In this document: positions 16,691-29,990 of the stretch, piece by piece
Numbering within the stretch: the first letter of the stretch is position 1
How the letters are laid out: every line of letters begins with the position of its first letter
Source of the DNA: Epiperipatus broadwayi
Taxonomy: Eukaryota; Onychophora; Udeonychophora; Euonychophora; Peripatidae
Direction of reading: 5' to 3'
Assembly (NCBI GenBank): GCA_028023455.1
Contig: JAQFVV010006335.1
Coordinates: 248,241 to 312,240, forward strand
Length of the DNA: 64,000 nt
The notes under the pieces: model-generated
Seen by the model: only the letters and a program-made list of their open reading frames with translations
What the model was told of the DNA's origin: nothing
Database searches by the model: none
Position numbers and translations under genes: made by a program

Positions 16691-17654
16691 CATAAGACAG
16701 AACATACCCTTAAGAATTGGTCTTTACTGGCCAAAAATGTATAAAGACATCTTGAAATCACTCCAAGATTGTCTAATTTGCTTAAGAGCTAAATCAGTAA
16801 ACCAAAATTATATTAATTCAATTAATTCTATCATTCCAGAAAGACCAAACGAGATCTTAGCAATTGACTATTATGGGCCTTTGCCTCCATTTAACAAACA
16901 AAAATATTTATTAGTCACTTATGATCTCTTTTCCAAATATGTTGCTGCTTACCCGATACCCCAAGCCAATACTAAACATACAATCAAAGTATTGAGTACT
17001 CTCCAATTTCCAATGATAGGAAAACCAAAAACCATACTAACTGATCATGGTACACCTTTTCTATCTAGGGAATGGAAGAAATGGGTAGACATATCAAAAA
17101 TAAAACATGTGCTAATCTCTATTAGGAATCCACAATCAAATCCATGCGAACGTATTATGCGGGAGCTTGGACGTTTGTTTAGGACCTATTTAGAAGAGGA
17201 GCACAAGGGTTGGGTAAAGCAGACAAAACGTGTAGTAGACTATATCAATTGGAGTTTAAATGAATCTACAGGATTCTCACCCATCCGACTACACTTTCAT
17301 CAAATTATACCTATATTATTTAAAAAATATAAACCTATTATTAATGAACCCAAAATAAATGGAGAAAATGATATTTTACAAGCTCATAAACAACTTGTTA
17401 AAATGGCAAATAATAGAAGTCAAAATAAAAAAAAATGTATTTATGAATTTAAAGTCGGAGATAAAGTTTTGATAAAGACTTTCCATCCCAGCAAACCATT
17501 GGAGAATAAATACCATAAATTCTTCAATACATATGAAGGACCTTATACTATCGTTAAAAGGGCTGGTCCAAATGCATTTTGGATTAACCAAGAAGGAGAG
17601 ATTCGTGGTACATACAATTCACGAATTTTAAAACCATATTTTGGCTGCTTATAA
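16662..17654 (+). CDS. Ty3/gypsy-type retroelement integrase, isolated intact frame (330 aa)
   Basis: Retroelement integrases insert reverse-transcribed cDNA into chromosomes. Residues 21-45 (LYWPKMYKDI, then C37-x-x-C40) are the end of the zinc-binding domain, whose His pair is missing. The rve core follows: D69 in AIDYYGPLP, D128 in ILTDHGTPF and E163 in NPQSNPCERIMRELGR, so all three catalytic acids are kept. The usual His of HPQ is Asn. Residues 195-210 (WSLNESTGFSPIRL) match the family's conserved 'N-x-x-x-x-x-S-T-G-x-x-P' segment. The C-terminal domain has GDKVLIK (266-272) and a GPY motif (293-295). There is no stop or frameshift. The first codons lie in the end of the foldback repeat, so the native start is lost and homology begins near residue 21. 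No gag, reverse transcriptase or LTR was found nearby. It could be a recent truncated insertion or a retained integrase-derived gene; the sequence alone does not decide. Confidence 0.88.
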   Translation: MIMCCSDLMLIRQNIPLRIGLYWPKMYKDILKSLQDCLICLRAKSVNQNYINSINSIIPERPNEILAIDYYGPLPPFNKQKYLLVTYDLFSKYVAAYPIPQANTKHTIKVLSTLQFPMIGKPKTILTDHGTPFLSREWKKWVDISKIKHVLISIRNPQSNPCERIMRELGRLFRTYLEEEHKGWVKQTKRVVDYINWSLNESTGFSPIRLHFHQIIPILFKKYKPIINEPKINGENDILQAHKQLVKMANNRSQNKKKCIYEFKVGDKVLIKTFHPSKPLENKYHKFFNTYEGPYTIVKRAGPNAFWINQEGEIRGTYNSRILKPYFGCL

Positions 17655-20350
17655 TGTTTTATAAAGAAATGAGGTGAAGACCAAGATAAGAATTGGGCAG
17701 TGTAAACCATACGGTTGTATAAAAAAATAATAATAATAGTGATCAATGTAAAGAGAAGTATAGTTAAAAACATTAGCTTTGGTGAGGGTATTCTTTAATG
17801 CCTTAAAATAATTAAAACCATAGAGTCAATTCATATTTATAGATGGATACTCTAGTATTTATTTAGTCCTTTTCAAATGCATAAGTCTTAAAGAAGCAGG
17901 AATAAGGCTAGTAAATATATTTGTGGTCCAAGAAGGAAACACATTATTTTTTTTATTTTATTTTTTTTTTTATAAAAAAAAAATATATATATATTAACCC
18001 ATCAAAGTCCTTAATTTTTTTATTTTTATTTTTGATCATTATCACAAAAATAAAATAGCCCAAGTATTAGGAAGATATACCAGTTAAAAAAAAAAATGCA
18101 ACCCTTCATAAAATCCAACTATAAATGCAATTAAACTATAAGAATATACTAAAATAGTTGTAAGTGTTTAAAATTTTAACTTAAATTAAAATTTTAAATT
18201 TCCCAAGGGAAGGGGAAATATAATAGTAACTTACAGTTGTTATTATTAGTCTAGCGTGTTTTATCTCTTGTGAAATTATTTATAAATATAAATTTTTATT
18301 TGACTATTTTATTATGTAACATATATGTACTATTTATATATACATTTAAGTTTTAAATAATATATACCTTAAGCTTTTGAGTAAAATGCCAGATTTGAAG
18401 TTAAGAATAAATACTTATATATTTTTTTTATTTTATTATTAAATCTTAATGTCAGTGGAACAATTGATAGTTGAATTAAACATGAACTTATATAACACAC
18501 GAGCAGATTCGTTCGTGCTCTGGAAAATAAAAAAAAACGAAAGAAAAAGAAAATCTTTTCTCTTTAAAAATATCATTTTTCTTCTATCAATACTACTATT
18601 TAGCGATTGGAATTTAAATATTAACTTTTTTAAATTAAAATAATTTGTGGATTCAAAGTCTGCAAGGAAAATATATTTAATTTTCTACTTAATCTTAAAG
18701 GAATAGCAATATAAAGGAAAAGAACGTCTATTTAAGTTATGAAACTACGTTGTTTTAACTCTTTCATTATTCTTCGGATCTATATAAATTTAAGATAATT
18801 ATATATATTAAGGATAAAACAATGTGCACTGAGTAGTACACTCATTATATCGTAAAAGGTTTCGAAACCAACCTTGCATGCTATTTTAAAATATTTTGAA
18901 ATATTGAATATATAGAACGTCTAGTGATAATAGAGAAATGAAGATTAAGAACATCTACATTCGAAGAATATTTATTTTATTTCACATTAATCCGGTCATT
19001 GGATGTTATTAACAGTTTATCGTTTAAGGATAAATGGAATCATCATTGTACAAATGGATTGGTGATATGCTTCGTAAGAGATCTTCATTGGGATGATGAA
19101 CTATAGACTTCAATATCTACTCTCAACTCTCTTATAACTAAGTTTCCTTTATTATTTATTTATATATATTATAATAATGCTTATATTATTTTAATATGTT
19201 TATTATTATTATTATTATCTTTATTTCAAATTTGGCATCGCATCATATATATCTTAAAAGGAAAATTATATTTATTATTAAATATAATTAATTGAAAGCT
19301 TAACATAATTCATTAAATTAGATGAGGGATATAAAAAATAGTTATTATTTGACAGATATCTTAAACAGGATTGTATTGTGTTTACTACGTAATATTGTAA
19401 ACGTTTAATGTATTTTTATTTATTAAAAATACATATAATATATAAGTTATACAATGGCAAATAATACTTATATATGGGTAATTGTGAAGCATATAAATAA
19501 GAACGGTAAATAAATTAATAAGTTACATAAATTATTAATTTTTGAACCCAGATATTGTTTTTATATATCTGTTAATTTAAGCTATTTTCTTTAATTTTTG
19601 AAAGTTTATTATAGTATTGAGTTTTATCATAGGGTATTAAATAAAAAAATATCATTTATTAATATTCTTTTAAAATGATAAAATTCATCCGTATTTATTT
19701 ATTAATATTTTATTATCTATTCTATTATATTTTTTATTGTTTATTAAATATTGATTTGTTAACGTGATCTCTTTGTCTAATCATTATTGAATTATATTAT
19801 ATATATGCTAGTATTATAAATGTCATATGAATAATAGTTATAATTAATGCTTATATAGAGGCATATGAAATAACTTGTTTTTGAAATTATTCCTGAAAAG
19901 AGCTGATTGCAAATTCTCCGTGAGTTTAAATATCGTGGCATAATGGTGACTGAAAGAGGGATGAAAGATGGATGTCCTGGTCTAAATTGTATTTAAACTT
20001 ATTTAAAGATTAATGAGCTAGCATAATAGAGGTATATATAATCATGGACTTGGTATTTCATCGATTCATTTCTAGCATTCTACTTGAAGACCCAAAGTCC
20101 GATTGTAGTGAAATGCGTATCCTCTTTCTAAGGAATTTAATCATCTCTTTATATTTAACAAGACCAACTTAGATTTTAAATATAATCCATTCTGTTATAT
20201 TTGGCGAACCTAACTATGAAGCATTAAGTTAATGATTTCTAAACATTAAATATAATTGATTATATTACAATTAATTCATCAACTGGGATGATTAAATGCC
20301 GTTCCGTTATATTTGATGCCTCAACTAAGGCTATCAAATAGGCTGTCCCG

Positions 20351-20354
<4 letters not shown>
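17655..20354. other. AT-rich DNA, no gene recognised
   Basis: No LTR, polypurine tract or coding sequence was recognised after the integrase. Near 20185-20355 a loosely repeated motif is present (CCGTTATATTTG / TTCTGTTATATTTGG, then GCCTCAACTAAGGCTATCAAATAGGC), possibly an old short repeat. Confidence 0.5.

Positions 20355-20402
<48 letters not shown>
20355..20402. repeat. (TA)n microsatellite
   Basis: About 48 bp of TA repeat. Confidence 0.95.
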
Positions 20403-20405
<3 letters not shown>

Positions 20406-20604
20406 AAATTCTCAAAAGATCACCATTTTGCATTATGATTTACCTGTTCACCCAGTAAAGAGTTTATAATTACTAAATATTTTCCATTTTGGGTTGTAAT
20501 ATATACTGTCTTACTAAAACTTAGTGGATAGTTGGATTTGTGTAATGATGATAGTAAAATTTGAGAAATAAAGCTTAACTGTAGTTTAGCTTTATGCTTG
20601 TAAT

Positions 20605-20606
<2 letters not shown>

Positions 20607-20670
<64 letters not shown>
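20607..20670. repeat. (TA)n microsatellite
   Basis: About 64 bp of TA repeat; the 110-aa minus-strand frame over it is an artefact. Confidence 0.95.
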
Positions 20671-20673
<3 letters not shown>

Positions 20674-23600
20674 AATAGTATGATATGGGGAAATGGGAAT
20701 GAGATAAGTGTAGAGTTGATTTAAAATCACCTCCTTCATATATGTACCACAATGAGAGACCTATGTGAGAAATGAGATATCTTTAATTTATAGGTCCCAC
20801 ACACTAGGGACTCTTTTAATATTTATGGAACTTGTAATTTAAGATGACAGAATTATGATTGCTGACATAAATATGAAAACCTAATTTCCTCACTCACACT
20901 GTCACAATCTGAATTTATTTGGTTAGTAAAATCTACCATCGATAAATAATTCCGGTAATAAGAATTGATGTTCCCTTGTATAGACCAATCTGAGTAATAT
21001 AAAATAAATAACTAAAGCTATGATTTATTTATTTACATTGCTAAATGGAATGTAGGTCATGAAATTGCATTTAAAAATAATATTAGGATATCATAACTAG
21101 AATGTATGTATTTACACTATGGGTGATGTTAAACAAGGTACTTTAACTTGAATTAAAAAAAGATACACCTACAGTTTCATTTAATTGATAATAATTTGGT
21201 ATTGAGTGTTATAACTTACAATGGCTTTTGTTGAGGTTAAACCTAAATAAGTTATCTTGGCAAGCATCGTTTAATAGTTATTTATTCTTTTGTGGTTTAA
21301 GGCTGTTTGATTTAATCGAATGCGTAACTGTGATTGTTTACGTTATATTACACTATATAAAAATATTCTTTAACCCTGATATATGACACAAGTTAAATAA
21401 AAATTAAAAACAACAATTTCAAAGCTTCATTGAAACGTTTAGCATTGAAATATTTACTACATGGGATAAAGTGTTCAAAGTGATATAAGAATATCCAAAG
21501 TGAAATGATAATAACACTAAGAATTTTATTGTAATCCCTGGAATAATCCAATGTAGTCTATCCCATACTACTTTTAGTATTTTAACTTTTTTATATACAT
21601 ATATATGGTAGTTGGTTGATCATTATACAATCTACTTTCAATACATATATAAATCTATCCAAAGGTAAATTTTAATAACCACTGATTTCTGTGTTAGATA
21701 ATAAGCTTGTATTATCATAATTCTTTTTAAGGTCATCTATAAGTATACATCTATTTACTATGTTATCCACAAACATTGTAATATCAGACTTAGAATTCCA
21801 ACATGTGCATAATAGATATGTCTTCTGTGGGATATGATAAAATATATCTGGCAGGTGGCATTTTGTTTTATTTATAATGTTTCCTAATTTTATTATGCCT
21901 ATGCATGTAGTTATTATGTTTTATATGTGTATGTTGCAAATTACAATGTCAATTTGAATGAATATTTTACTAAAAACAAGAATGAATATATAATGTGGTG
22001 GAAATAATGGTTTTCTTCATTTGATGATCTTAACTTGAATCCATGGTTCTTAGATAACAGGCATCAATATACTTGAATCTAGCAATCCATTTTTAGTGTT
22101 CGTTTTCTAACTGGTCTTACAAATATGGACATTTCAGTAAGTAGAATACATTAATTAAGATATATTTTTTTATAGATAGTTTATAGGCATGCATATATAT
22201 AGATTTTCTCTTTTTTAAAAAAAAGTATCTAATAAAGTTAATAAAGTTTTTCTTTTTAATACAACTTATCGTCTATTGTTATCATGAAAAAGAATATCTT
22301 TTTATAATTTTATTTATTGTTGCCATGTCAGTTGTCTCTGTACATTTCATTCCATTGTTGCATTAAACAATTGATGTAATAATGTTTATACAATATTGAA
22401 TATATCAGTGTATGTACACATATGTAAATTATTACATGTGAAGTATAACGTGTATTAATCATTCATTAATGTGCAAATAAATGATTTTTTTTTAAAAAAC
22501 AATTTTCCTAAAATTAAAGTGTTTTCATTTTTTTTTTTTTTTCTAATAATGATTTCAAATACAATGTGATCACAAGTTAAAATTGTTATTGAAGTTTATC
22601 ATAGTAAATATTTGTACTAACTACATTCTGATAGTCCTTCATTGATTTTAATTTTGAATTACTTTTAAACAAAATAAGTAATAAATTACGGTTAAGATAT
22701 TAATTAAATTCTTGTGGTATGAGTCGTGTTTTGCCAGGTAAAGCAGTGAGTTGTCAATTGGCGGTTTTAGCGATTATTATTTTAGAATGAAATAACAAGT
22801 TGACATGTAAAAAAAAAATAAATAGTATATGTACATAATCACATTTTGAAAGGGCCTCCTAACTGACTCAATATATATGATATAATTGTTCTTTTTTAAG
22901 ACAATGAGGCTATGCACAAATAGTCTTTTCTAACTATTTTGGATCGAATTAGTTATTGCAATTTGCTGTTGACAATACAGCGATATCATAGGTCTATAGA
23001 AAATATATGACTTTATTATTTGATTTTTATCAATTCGAATTTCTAATTATTTTTTAATAAATAGTCATATTAAATGCCACAAACACTAGGTGCAAAATAA
23101 GAACAATATTTTGAGTTTTATTTTAATTAGCAATTTGAGTTAACTAGCCAATAAAATAGGATATGATTAATAATGGTAAATGTTTGTAAATTTTTAAATC
23201 CTTCAAGATTTATTCTAGCATTTCTTACTTAGGGCAATATTTAAAAAGTGAATGAGAACATTAATATATGCTATATAACTGATTTACTAGTTTTCTAAAT
23301 CTAATTACCATTTATAGCTCACAGCCTTACAATAGTAATAATATAATTAAAAACATGGGCATGGGTTTTTATATATGTATTCTGTAAATAGATTTGCCTA
23401 ATTTGTACTAAAGCTTATTTTTTATTTTATTTTTTATACATCGTAATCTCAATACGCCTTTATTTAATAAATAAGTAAATAATCGAATGACTTTTTGCTT
23501 TGGAGTTTATTAAAAATATCTGTCATTTTTAAGTTCGAAAGCATGGTCTTTTATTGAATTAATCGTTGAAGTAAAACTGTTATGCTGTGATAAAATTGAC

Positions 23601-25090
23601 TAAAGAGAATGTTTTTTAAATAAAAAAAAAGATTTTTTTTTTCATATTTTAAAAAACATCAAGGGTGTTCCATCAAATTCCATTGCATTACTTTATCATG
23701 AGAACACACCAAAAAGAGTAATCTTGGTGATTTTATTGTCTAAAACAATTTGTTCCAAAAAAAAAAAAAAAAGAATATTTTTTTTTTGGAATAAAACCAA
23801 TTCCTATTATCAAATTTTAAAAATATTTTTTATTTATTTAAAGAAGTTTACTATTTATTTATTTCTTCAACGTAATTATTTTATAAAAATTGTTTTGATC
23901 ATCTTCTTATTTTGAAACTTGTTTTTTTTTTAATTTTTATTTTAACCAACTGGTACAAATCTGAATCTTTTCTTCTGCAATCAGTACCCTTGAATGTCAC
24001 ATGGTATACCAAATATTTAGGAGTAGGTCTTTCCCTCTAATTAATTGTAGTGCTTTCAGAATAACTTATACTTATTCTGAAATTACGTTACAATACATAA
24101 AGTACAGTCTGTCTGAACGTCAGTAAATGGTCTGCTTATGGTCTGCTTATATATGACCAAAAGTTAAACATAGGTGTGACCATTCTATATTTACATTTAT
24201 TGACGGTTTGTTAACCTACAGCATTATTTTCAGTGCTTTTGCTCAAATTTTATTTACGCAATTACTTTTACAAATCTTTCACATCAGAACAATTATTCAA
24301 CAAAACTAGCATATCCTATCACTTTTATTTTTCAGTATTAAATTTATTTAATAGCTTAAATCCCATAATTGTACTTTTTATTAATATTTTGATTAAATTT
24401 AATGTTTTTATTAATATGTTTTCTATGCAGTAGGCAAATTAGGTTTCAAGTATCATGAAATATCAATATAATATCACATGACATCTAGTTTAATTTTTAT
24501 AAATAATATTGTAATAATGTCTATTTTCACTCCTAGTTTTATTTAAGCATCAAATTATCTATAATTACTAAATTTATAATTAATCAATACAGTTGAAATT
24601 GTTGTATCATGTAGAGAAATAGATTATTAGTTTAGAAGTTGCAATTTTTTCCCTAAAGAAATAAATAGTTTATAGTAAAGTTAAATAAAACTGAAATTAT
24701 TAAAATTTGTCAAGTTTGGATTAGGGAATGTAATTAATAATGTTTGTCCATAAAACTTTAAGAATGTCAATTTGGAAAATTGATTCAAAATAATACAATA
24801 TATGAGTAGGTGAATTTCTGGCTAGAAATATTTTTACAAAAATGGCCATCAGTTATTTAATAGATTTTGAAAGTGAGAATTGTGAATTACATTGCTACTG
24901 AAATAGTCAGATCTGCCTATCCTTCTGTTTTATCTACTATATACTATAGTAGCATTTATTTATATATACCTATACCCAAATCCTTGGATATTATGCTAAT
25001 TTTAAATTTAATAATACTAGTCATATGTGTGTATGGGTGTTTGAGCAGAGAGTATAGAAAGCATATGCACAAATGTAAAGAGATCAGTAA
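20671..25090. other. AT-rich DNA, no gene recognised
   Basis: Homopolymer-interrupted AT-rich sequence. The frames at 23724-23915 and 24233-24433 are Phe/Ile/Leu/Lys/Asn-rich low complexity. No TE domain or RNA gene was seen. Confidence 0.55.
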
Positions 25091-25091
25091 A

Positions 25092-25107
25092 TACACACAC
25101 ACACGCG

Positions 25108-25168
<61 letters not shown>
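25092..25168. repeat. Compound (AC)n(AT)n microsatellite
   Basis: An (AC)n tract of about 33 bp with one CGCG interruption passes directly into about 45 bp of (AT)n. Frames on both strands are repeat translations. Confidence 0.97.
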
Positions 25169-25171
<3 letters not shown>

Positions 25172-27139
25172 TAGTAGTTAAATAAATGTAAACATACTAT
25201 GTATGTGTAACCAGAACCTACACATATACTGGAGAGAAATAATGTTATAGGTTTAAAACATTAGAAAATTTCTTTATTTAAAATATTATTATAAAATTAA
25301 TATTTGAAATTATAATATTTCTGCATATAGCATTAAATTATTTAAATGCATTACATATATAATAAAATGTTTATAGAGTTTTAGATTTGTTTTTCAAAAA
25401 AAGTAATTTAGTAAAATCAACCCTTCTCACTGTATTCTGACCTACTTAAAATTTTAAGAATAAAAATAGATTTTAAAACAACTATGAATAAATTAACCTG
25501 GTCAGGATCAATGGATTCACCTGCAAAAAAAAAAATCGATAGCAGCAGGAATCCCGGATTTCCAAGAATATAGTGAATTAATTAGGAAAACAGATCTGAA
25601 ACTGCCAATGAAAAAAAAAGGAGGATAAGTAAAACAGAGGGATGAGCTGGTATATAAACTTACTACAGCCATTTTAAAGTTAGTCAATTAATTATTTTAA
25701 GTGAAATTTTATTCAGTATTTGGTTAAATTGTTAATCATGATGATGTTGGGGGTAGAAAGGCAATTTCTTGATTTCTAGCCCAGAAAATAGTCTACAGAA
25801 TGTGGAGGAAGAAGAACCAATAGCCAATGCCATCCAAAGAAAGCACTCAAGACCAAGCCACCTTGCCATAGCAGAGAAATTATAGCAGTAACAGATCTCT
25901 ACAAATCTAAAACTTTTAAACTAAACTTCATAACTTCCAAAGCTAGCTAAACTTACTATCAATGGCCATTATAATCTAATGTATTCTAAATTTCTGAATA
26001 TCAATTCCTAAATTGAAATGTAATTATTATTTTCTTTTATTTAAATTGTAAGTCTTGCCTTATTTCACCTGACATATATGATTCCAACTTATTTTACATA
26101 CTTAAATTACTTTAGCCTGATAATATTTGCTTTTATTGATAATTGTCATAAATGAATTAAACAGATATTAAACTGAATTAATCTAACCTAAGCTATTTTA
26201 TTTCACTCCCTTTTAAACTGAGCAAATAAAGCCAAATCTTAGATTTCACTTATGTGAAATCTTATTTCTAAATGTATGGTTTTTTTAGTTAAATCTACAT
26301 CAATATTATTTTCTTTTCAATTATGTATTTGTTTATGCTATGTTTGTTCAGAATAGAGTTTAATCATAATTAAATGATTAGTGAAAAGTGATTAAATATC
26401 CTCACATGTATGTAATTTTGCATTTATTAATGCACAAACAAAACTCCCTTCTGAAATGGATAAAATAAATCTTATTTGAGATATATAATTAAAAGCTTAT
26501 AAATGCTTTAAGATAGGTTTGCTTTAAATAAAATATTTAATTAATATTTAGCTGAAGTGATGAAATATGGCATAAAGCTAGAATTTAATATTGTAATTAT
26601 CCAAAATATGTTGTAGTCTTACCTAGAGTTATATAAATGCCTATATATCTGGCTTAGCAAATTAGATTCATAAGTTTTCCTTAATAGTATAGATATAGAT
26701 GCTAGATTATGAACTGATTTACAGTAGTTTCATGGAAGATGACCATTGTTTTGCATCATAATTTATTATATAATGATGTAAAATAATATAGGTGCTATTG
26801 CACCTGAACGCAAAGCTATTTTATGATATGCAAACATACTTGTAAAACTTCACTGGATTTATTTTATTGTTGTTGTAATAATGCTATCTGAAATGTGAAA
26901 TATTATTGGATAAGATGGTGTACATCAAACCCCATTTTATACTATCATAACTGAGAATGCATAAACATATTTTATATTCATATATTTATTAGTTTAACTC
27001 TAAGATAAATTATTATTCAACCTTTTTATGTAATTTTTGCTAGGCATATTTTATCACACAGATTAAATTATTCTTAGTTAAAGTTTGACATAAGAAACAA
27101 TAGTTAACCAAAACCCAAGTAAATATATAGAGATTAATA
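25169..27139. other. AT-rich DNA, no firm gene
   Basis: No gene is recognised. A plus-strand stretch at about 25540-25626 translates to SIAAGIPDFQEYSELIRKTD, treated under findings as a weak sirtuin look-alike. The rest has no supported feature. Confidence 0.5.
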
Positions 27140-27312
27140 ATAATAATTTGCAAGTCGAAGTGATATAGAGTAACAAGAAGAGATTGAAAATGCAAGGTAT
27201 GGGTAACAGAACAAACAGGTGTTAATGACCTCATTGAAAAAATTAAAAGATTGAAGGTAAGTTGAGCTGGACATAATGCTAGAAGAGATGATAATAGATG
27301 GATTGATAATGG
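27140..27312 (+). pseudogene. LINE (RTE-like) reverse transcriptase C-terminal remnant
   Basis: The plus strand reads EQTGVNDLIEKIKRLKVS, stop, AGHNARRDDNRWIDNG. This is the well-known tail of RTE-type and related LINE polyproteins (R-x-x-T-G-V-x-D, then I-x-x-L-K-W-x-W-A-G-H-x-A-R-x-x-D-x-R-W). Upstream in a shifted frame SNKKRLKMQGMGNR may be the preceding segment. It is followed at once by (GAT)n, the sort of simple tail such LINEs often end in, though here it starts before the expected protein end. Only about 170 bp are readable; the rest is decayed or truncated. Confidence 0.7.
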
Positions 27313-29200
27313 TTGATGATGATGATGATGAATATACATATATTTATATGTTTGTTTATTCATTTATTTTATTAAATATATTTTATGGTTATACGTTTTT
27401 AGAAATAAAATATACAATCAATATCATACTAAACAGAAATTATAACTTAAATCAGATTAAAGAATATATTTATCAGTCCTCTTGCATCGATACTCTTTCA
27501 TTCTGTTTACATTGCTTATATTAAATAAAACTTTTAAAATTCACTTTTTGCATACCTTACAATTCTTTTCATTTAATTATCTAAAAATAATATTCTTCAG
27601 AAGTAAATAAAGAACAGTTTTAGAAAAGATCACTAGTCAGTGAAAACTATCAGATATTTGGATTAAATGAAAAAATATTATGAAAACACAAAGAAAAAAT
27701 GATTATTTTAGAGATTTATTTTAAGTGTTTTGGTAGTTTGCATTGTAATAAAGTTGTCTATCATGTTCATCATTACCTCCAGAAAAAAAGGTTTGATTTA
27801 ATTGTTAAATGATTAGAAAACTTTCATAAATTTTATGCTTGTTTCTTTGTTTAATATCATTTTAAAGCTTATTAATTATGGGAAGGAGGTGTTAAAGTTG
27901 ATAATGAAATAAATAATCTTGTATTAGAATAAACTATGTTATGAATTAAAAAAAAATGGAAAATTAGAATTATTGCTTCATTATAATACATTAATTTCTA
28001 ATTACTCCGTTTTGTTTTTGGACCGAAAATTTAACTAAGAAAGCTTTAAGTTTTAATTATAAATACATAAACGGCTTATGTGTTTTACTGCTAAAAATAT
28101 TCAACTCAATCATTAAGCTAGGTTGAGTATTATAATAATTCTTTTGAATATAATTTTACTGTGTTAGACTTTCTATTAAATATATTTTACATATAAAAAT
28201 CAAAATTAAGCTGACTTACAAATAATAATTATTAGTAGGAATGAAATATAAAATCTGTCACAAATCAGGTTTAGACACACCATAAAATATTACGTTCATT
28301 ATTGATAATATTATGTCCAAAGTAAATTCTAATGCCTAGACTGATGAAAAAATAATAAATATTAATTAAAGATTGTAGATTATATTCCCACATATTAATT
28401 TAGTTAAGCAAATTGTTGTAATTAGTTAATAATTTAGTTAAATAGAAAATATTATTATACTGTTCCATTATTTAGATACTTTATTTATTTATTTAAAGAG
28501 TGAAAATTATAATTTGTATTTTTTTACCTATTTTATCTGAAAAGATAAAATATGCATTTTAATAAATATCTTTATAAAATCGCACTAAGTTAACAAACAC
28601 CTTAGTGATTTATTGTTAAGAGTTATGTTTGTATAATTAATTGAAGAACTTTTGAATATTAGTTTGATTTTCGTAAATGTATTGAATTAAAATTAATATA
28701 TATATATATACAAAATAAATAAAAAGATAAATGTCAAATGTTTTATGATTTTAGAAGTTTTGTTTTTAAATATTCTACTTTCTTAGAAGATAAATAATGC
28801 AGATTCGAGCAAACGTCTTAATCTATGTATTTTTACTTTATAAAAACCTTGAAATAATTAAATTTTATCATCTCAATAGTAAATTTAATTATTCTTTTTA
28901 GTAAAATGTTTATTTTCTTTCTTTTTTATATAGGAAATGGATTGTTTATTGAATCAATTAATGATTTATAATACTGAAAACTTATCCAAGAAGTATTCCC
29001 ACAAACGGATCAATATTAAATTTATGAGTAAGTTAATTTTTTTATTCTGCTTGTTGAATTAAAAAAAGGATTTCATACATATATTTCTATATGAATGTAT
29101 AGTTATATTTGTGGATATATATTTTTTAGACATATATAAATAATAAATGCACGTGAGATTATATATATATATGGCGCGTTTATATATTTGTGAGAAATAA
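27313..29200. other. AT-rich DNA, no gene recognised
   Basis: No coding sequence, RNA gene or repeat pair is supported here. Confidence 0.55.
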
Positions 29201-29204
29201 TTAA

Positions 29205-29990
29205 AAGGGATTTAAACACAGACTTTCAAGCTCCCCCCAATTACCACTCATTCTTAAAGAACCAATACACATAACATCATGCATGTGAAAAAGATAAACG
29301 ATCTCTAATATACAAATTTCATGCTGCCACATACAAATATAATCAGTGCTCAGTTTATATTAACATAGCCAATCTTTAAACATTAATGGTCAGGCTTCAT
29401 TCTTCTCCACCCTTTAACTTTCAGCCATTCCTATTATTAAAAATCTGGCAATGAAAAGCTCATGGCTGTTGTTGATGCCAATGTTGTTGTCATACCCATA
29501 TTGTCTTTAAATCAATGTAACACCTCATATATAGAATCTGAATATGTCGATTTAAATACACAAAGAGGGATGGGTATAATTTAGGTTGAATCTATTGAAC
29601 CTTAGATGTAATTCAAGGGAATTTGAACACAGGTTTTCAAGCTTTTTTCAGCTATCCACCCTATATTAAATGACCAATACACATGACCACATACATGTGA
29701 AAAAGATAGATGATCACTAATATCCATAATTTGTGCTGAGCCAGCATCCATCAGTTGGTCCACATTATTATCTCTCACACACACAAATAATTACTGCTCA
29801 GTTTATATTAATATAGCAAATCATCAAATGTTAATGGATAGTCTTCACTCTTCTCCACTCTTCAAATTTTCATCCAATCATATCATTGAAAATCTGATGA
29901 TGGAAAACTCAAAGCTCCAGTTGATGCCAATATTGTTATCATACCCACATTGACTTTGTCAGGCTAACCCCACATATATAGGACCTTAAT
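29205..29990. repeat. Repeat family R2, two direct copies of about 390 bp
   Basis: Copy 1 (about 29205-29560) and copy 2 (about 29610-29990) share blocks in the same order. These are CAATACACATGACC or CAATACACATAACA, TGTGAAAAAGATA, CAGTTTATATTAA, CTTCTCCAC and TTGATGCCAATRTTGTT. They are clearly diverged (roughly four in five bases agree by eye). The same family occurs inverted at 36480-36855. The function is unknown and no ORF is shared. Confidence 0.75.

Noticed and set aside
17376-17773. Minus-strand frames over the integrase end
   Set aside because: Antisense shadows of the plus-strand integrase C-terminal domain.
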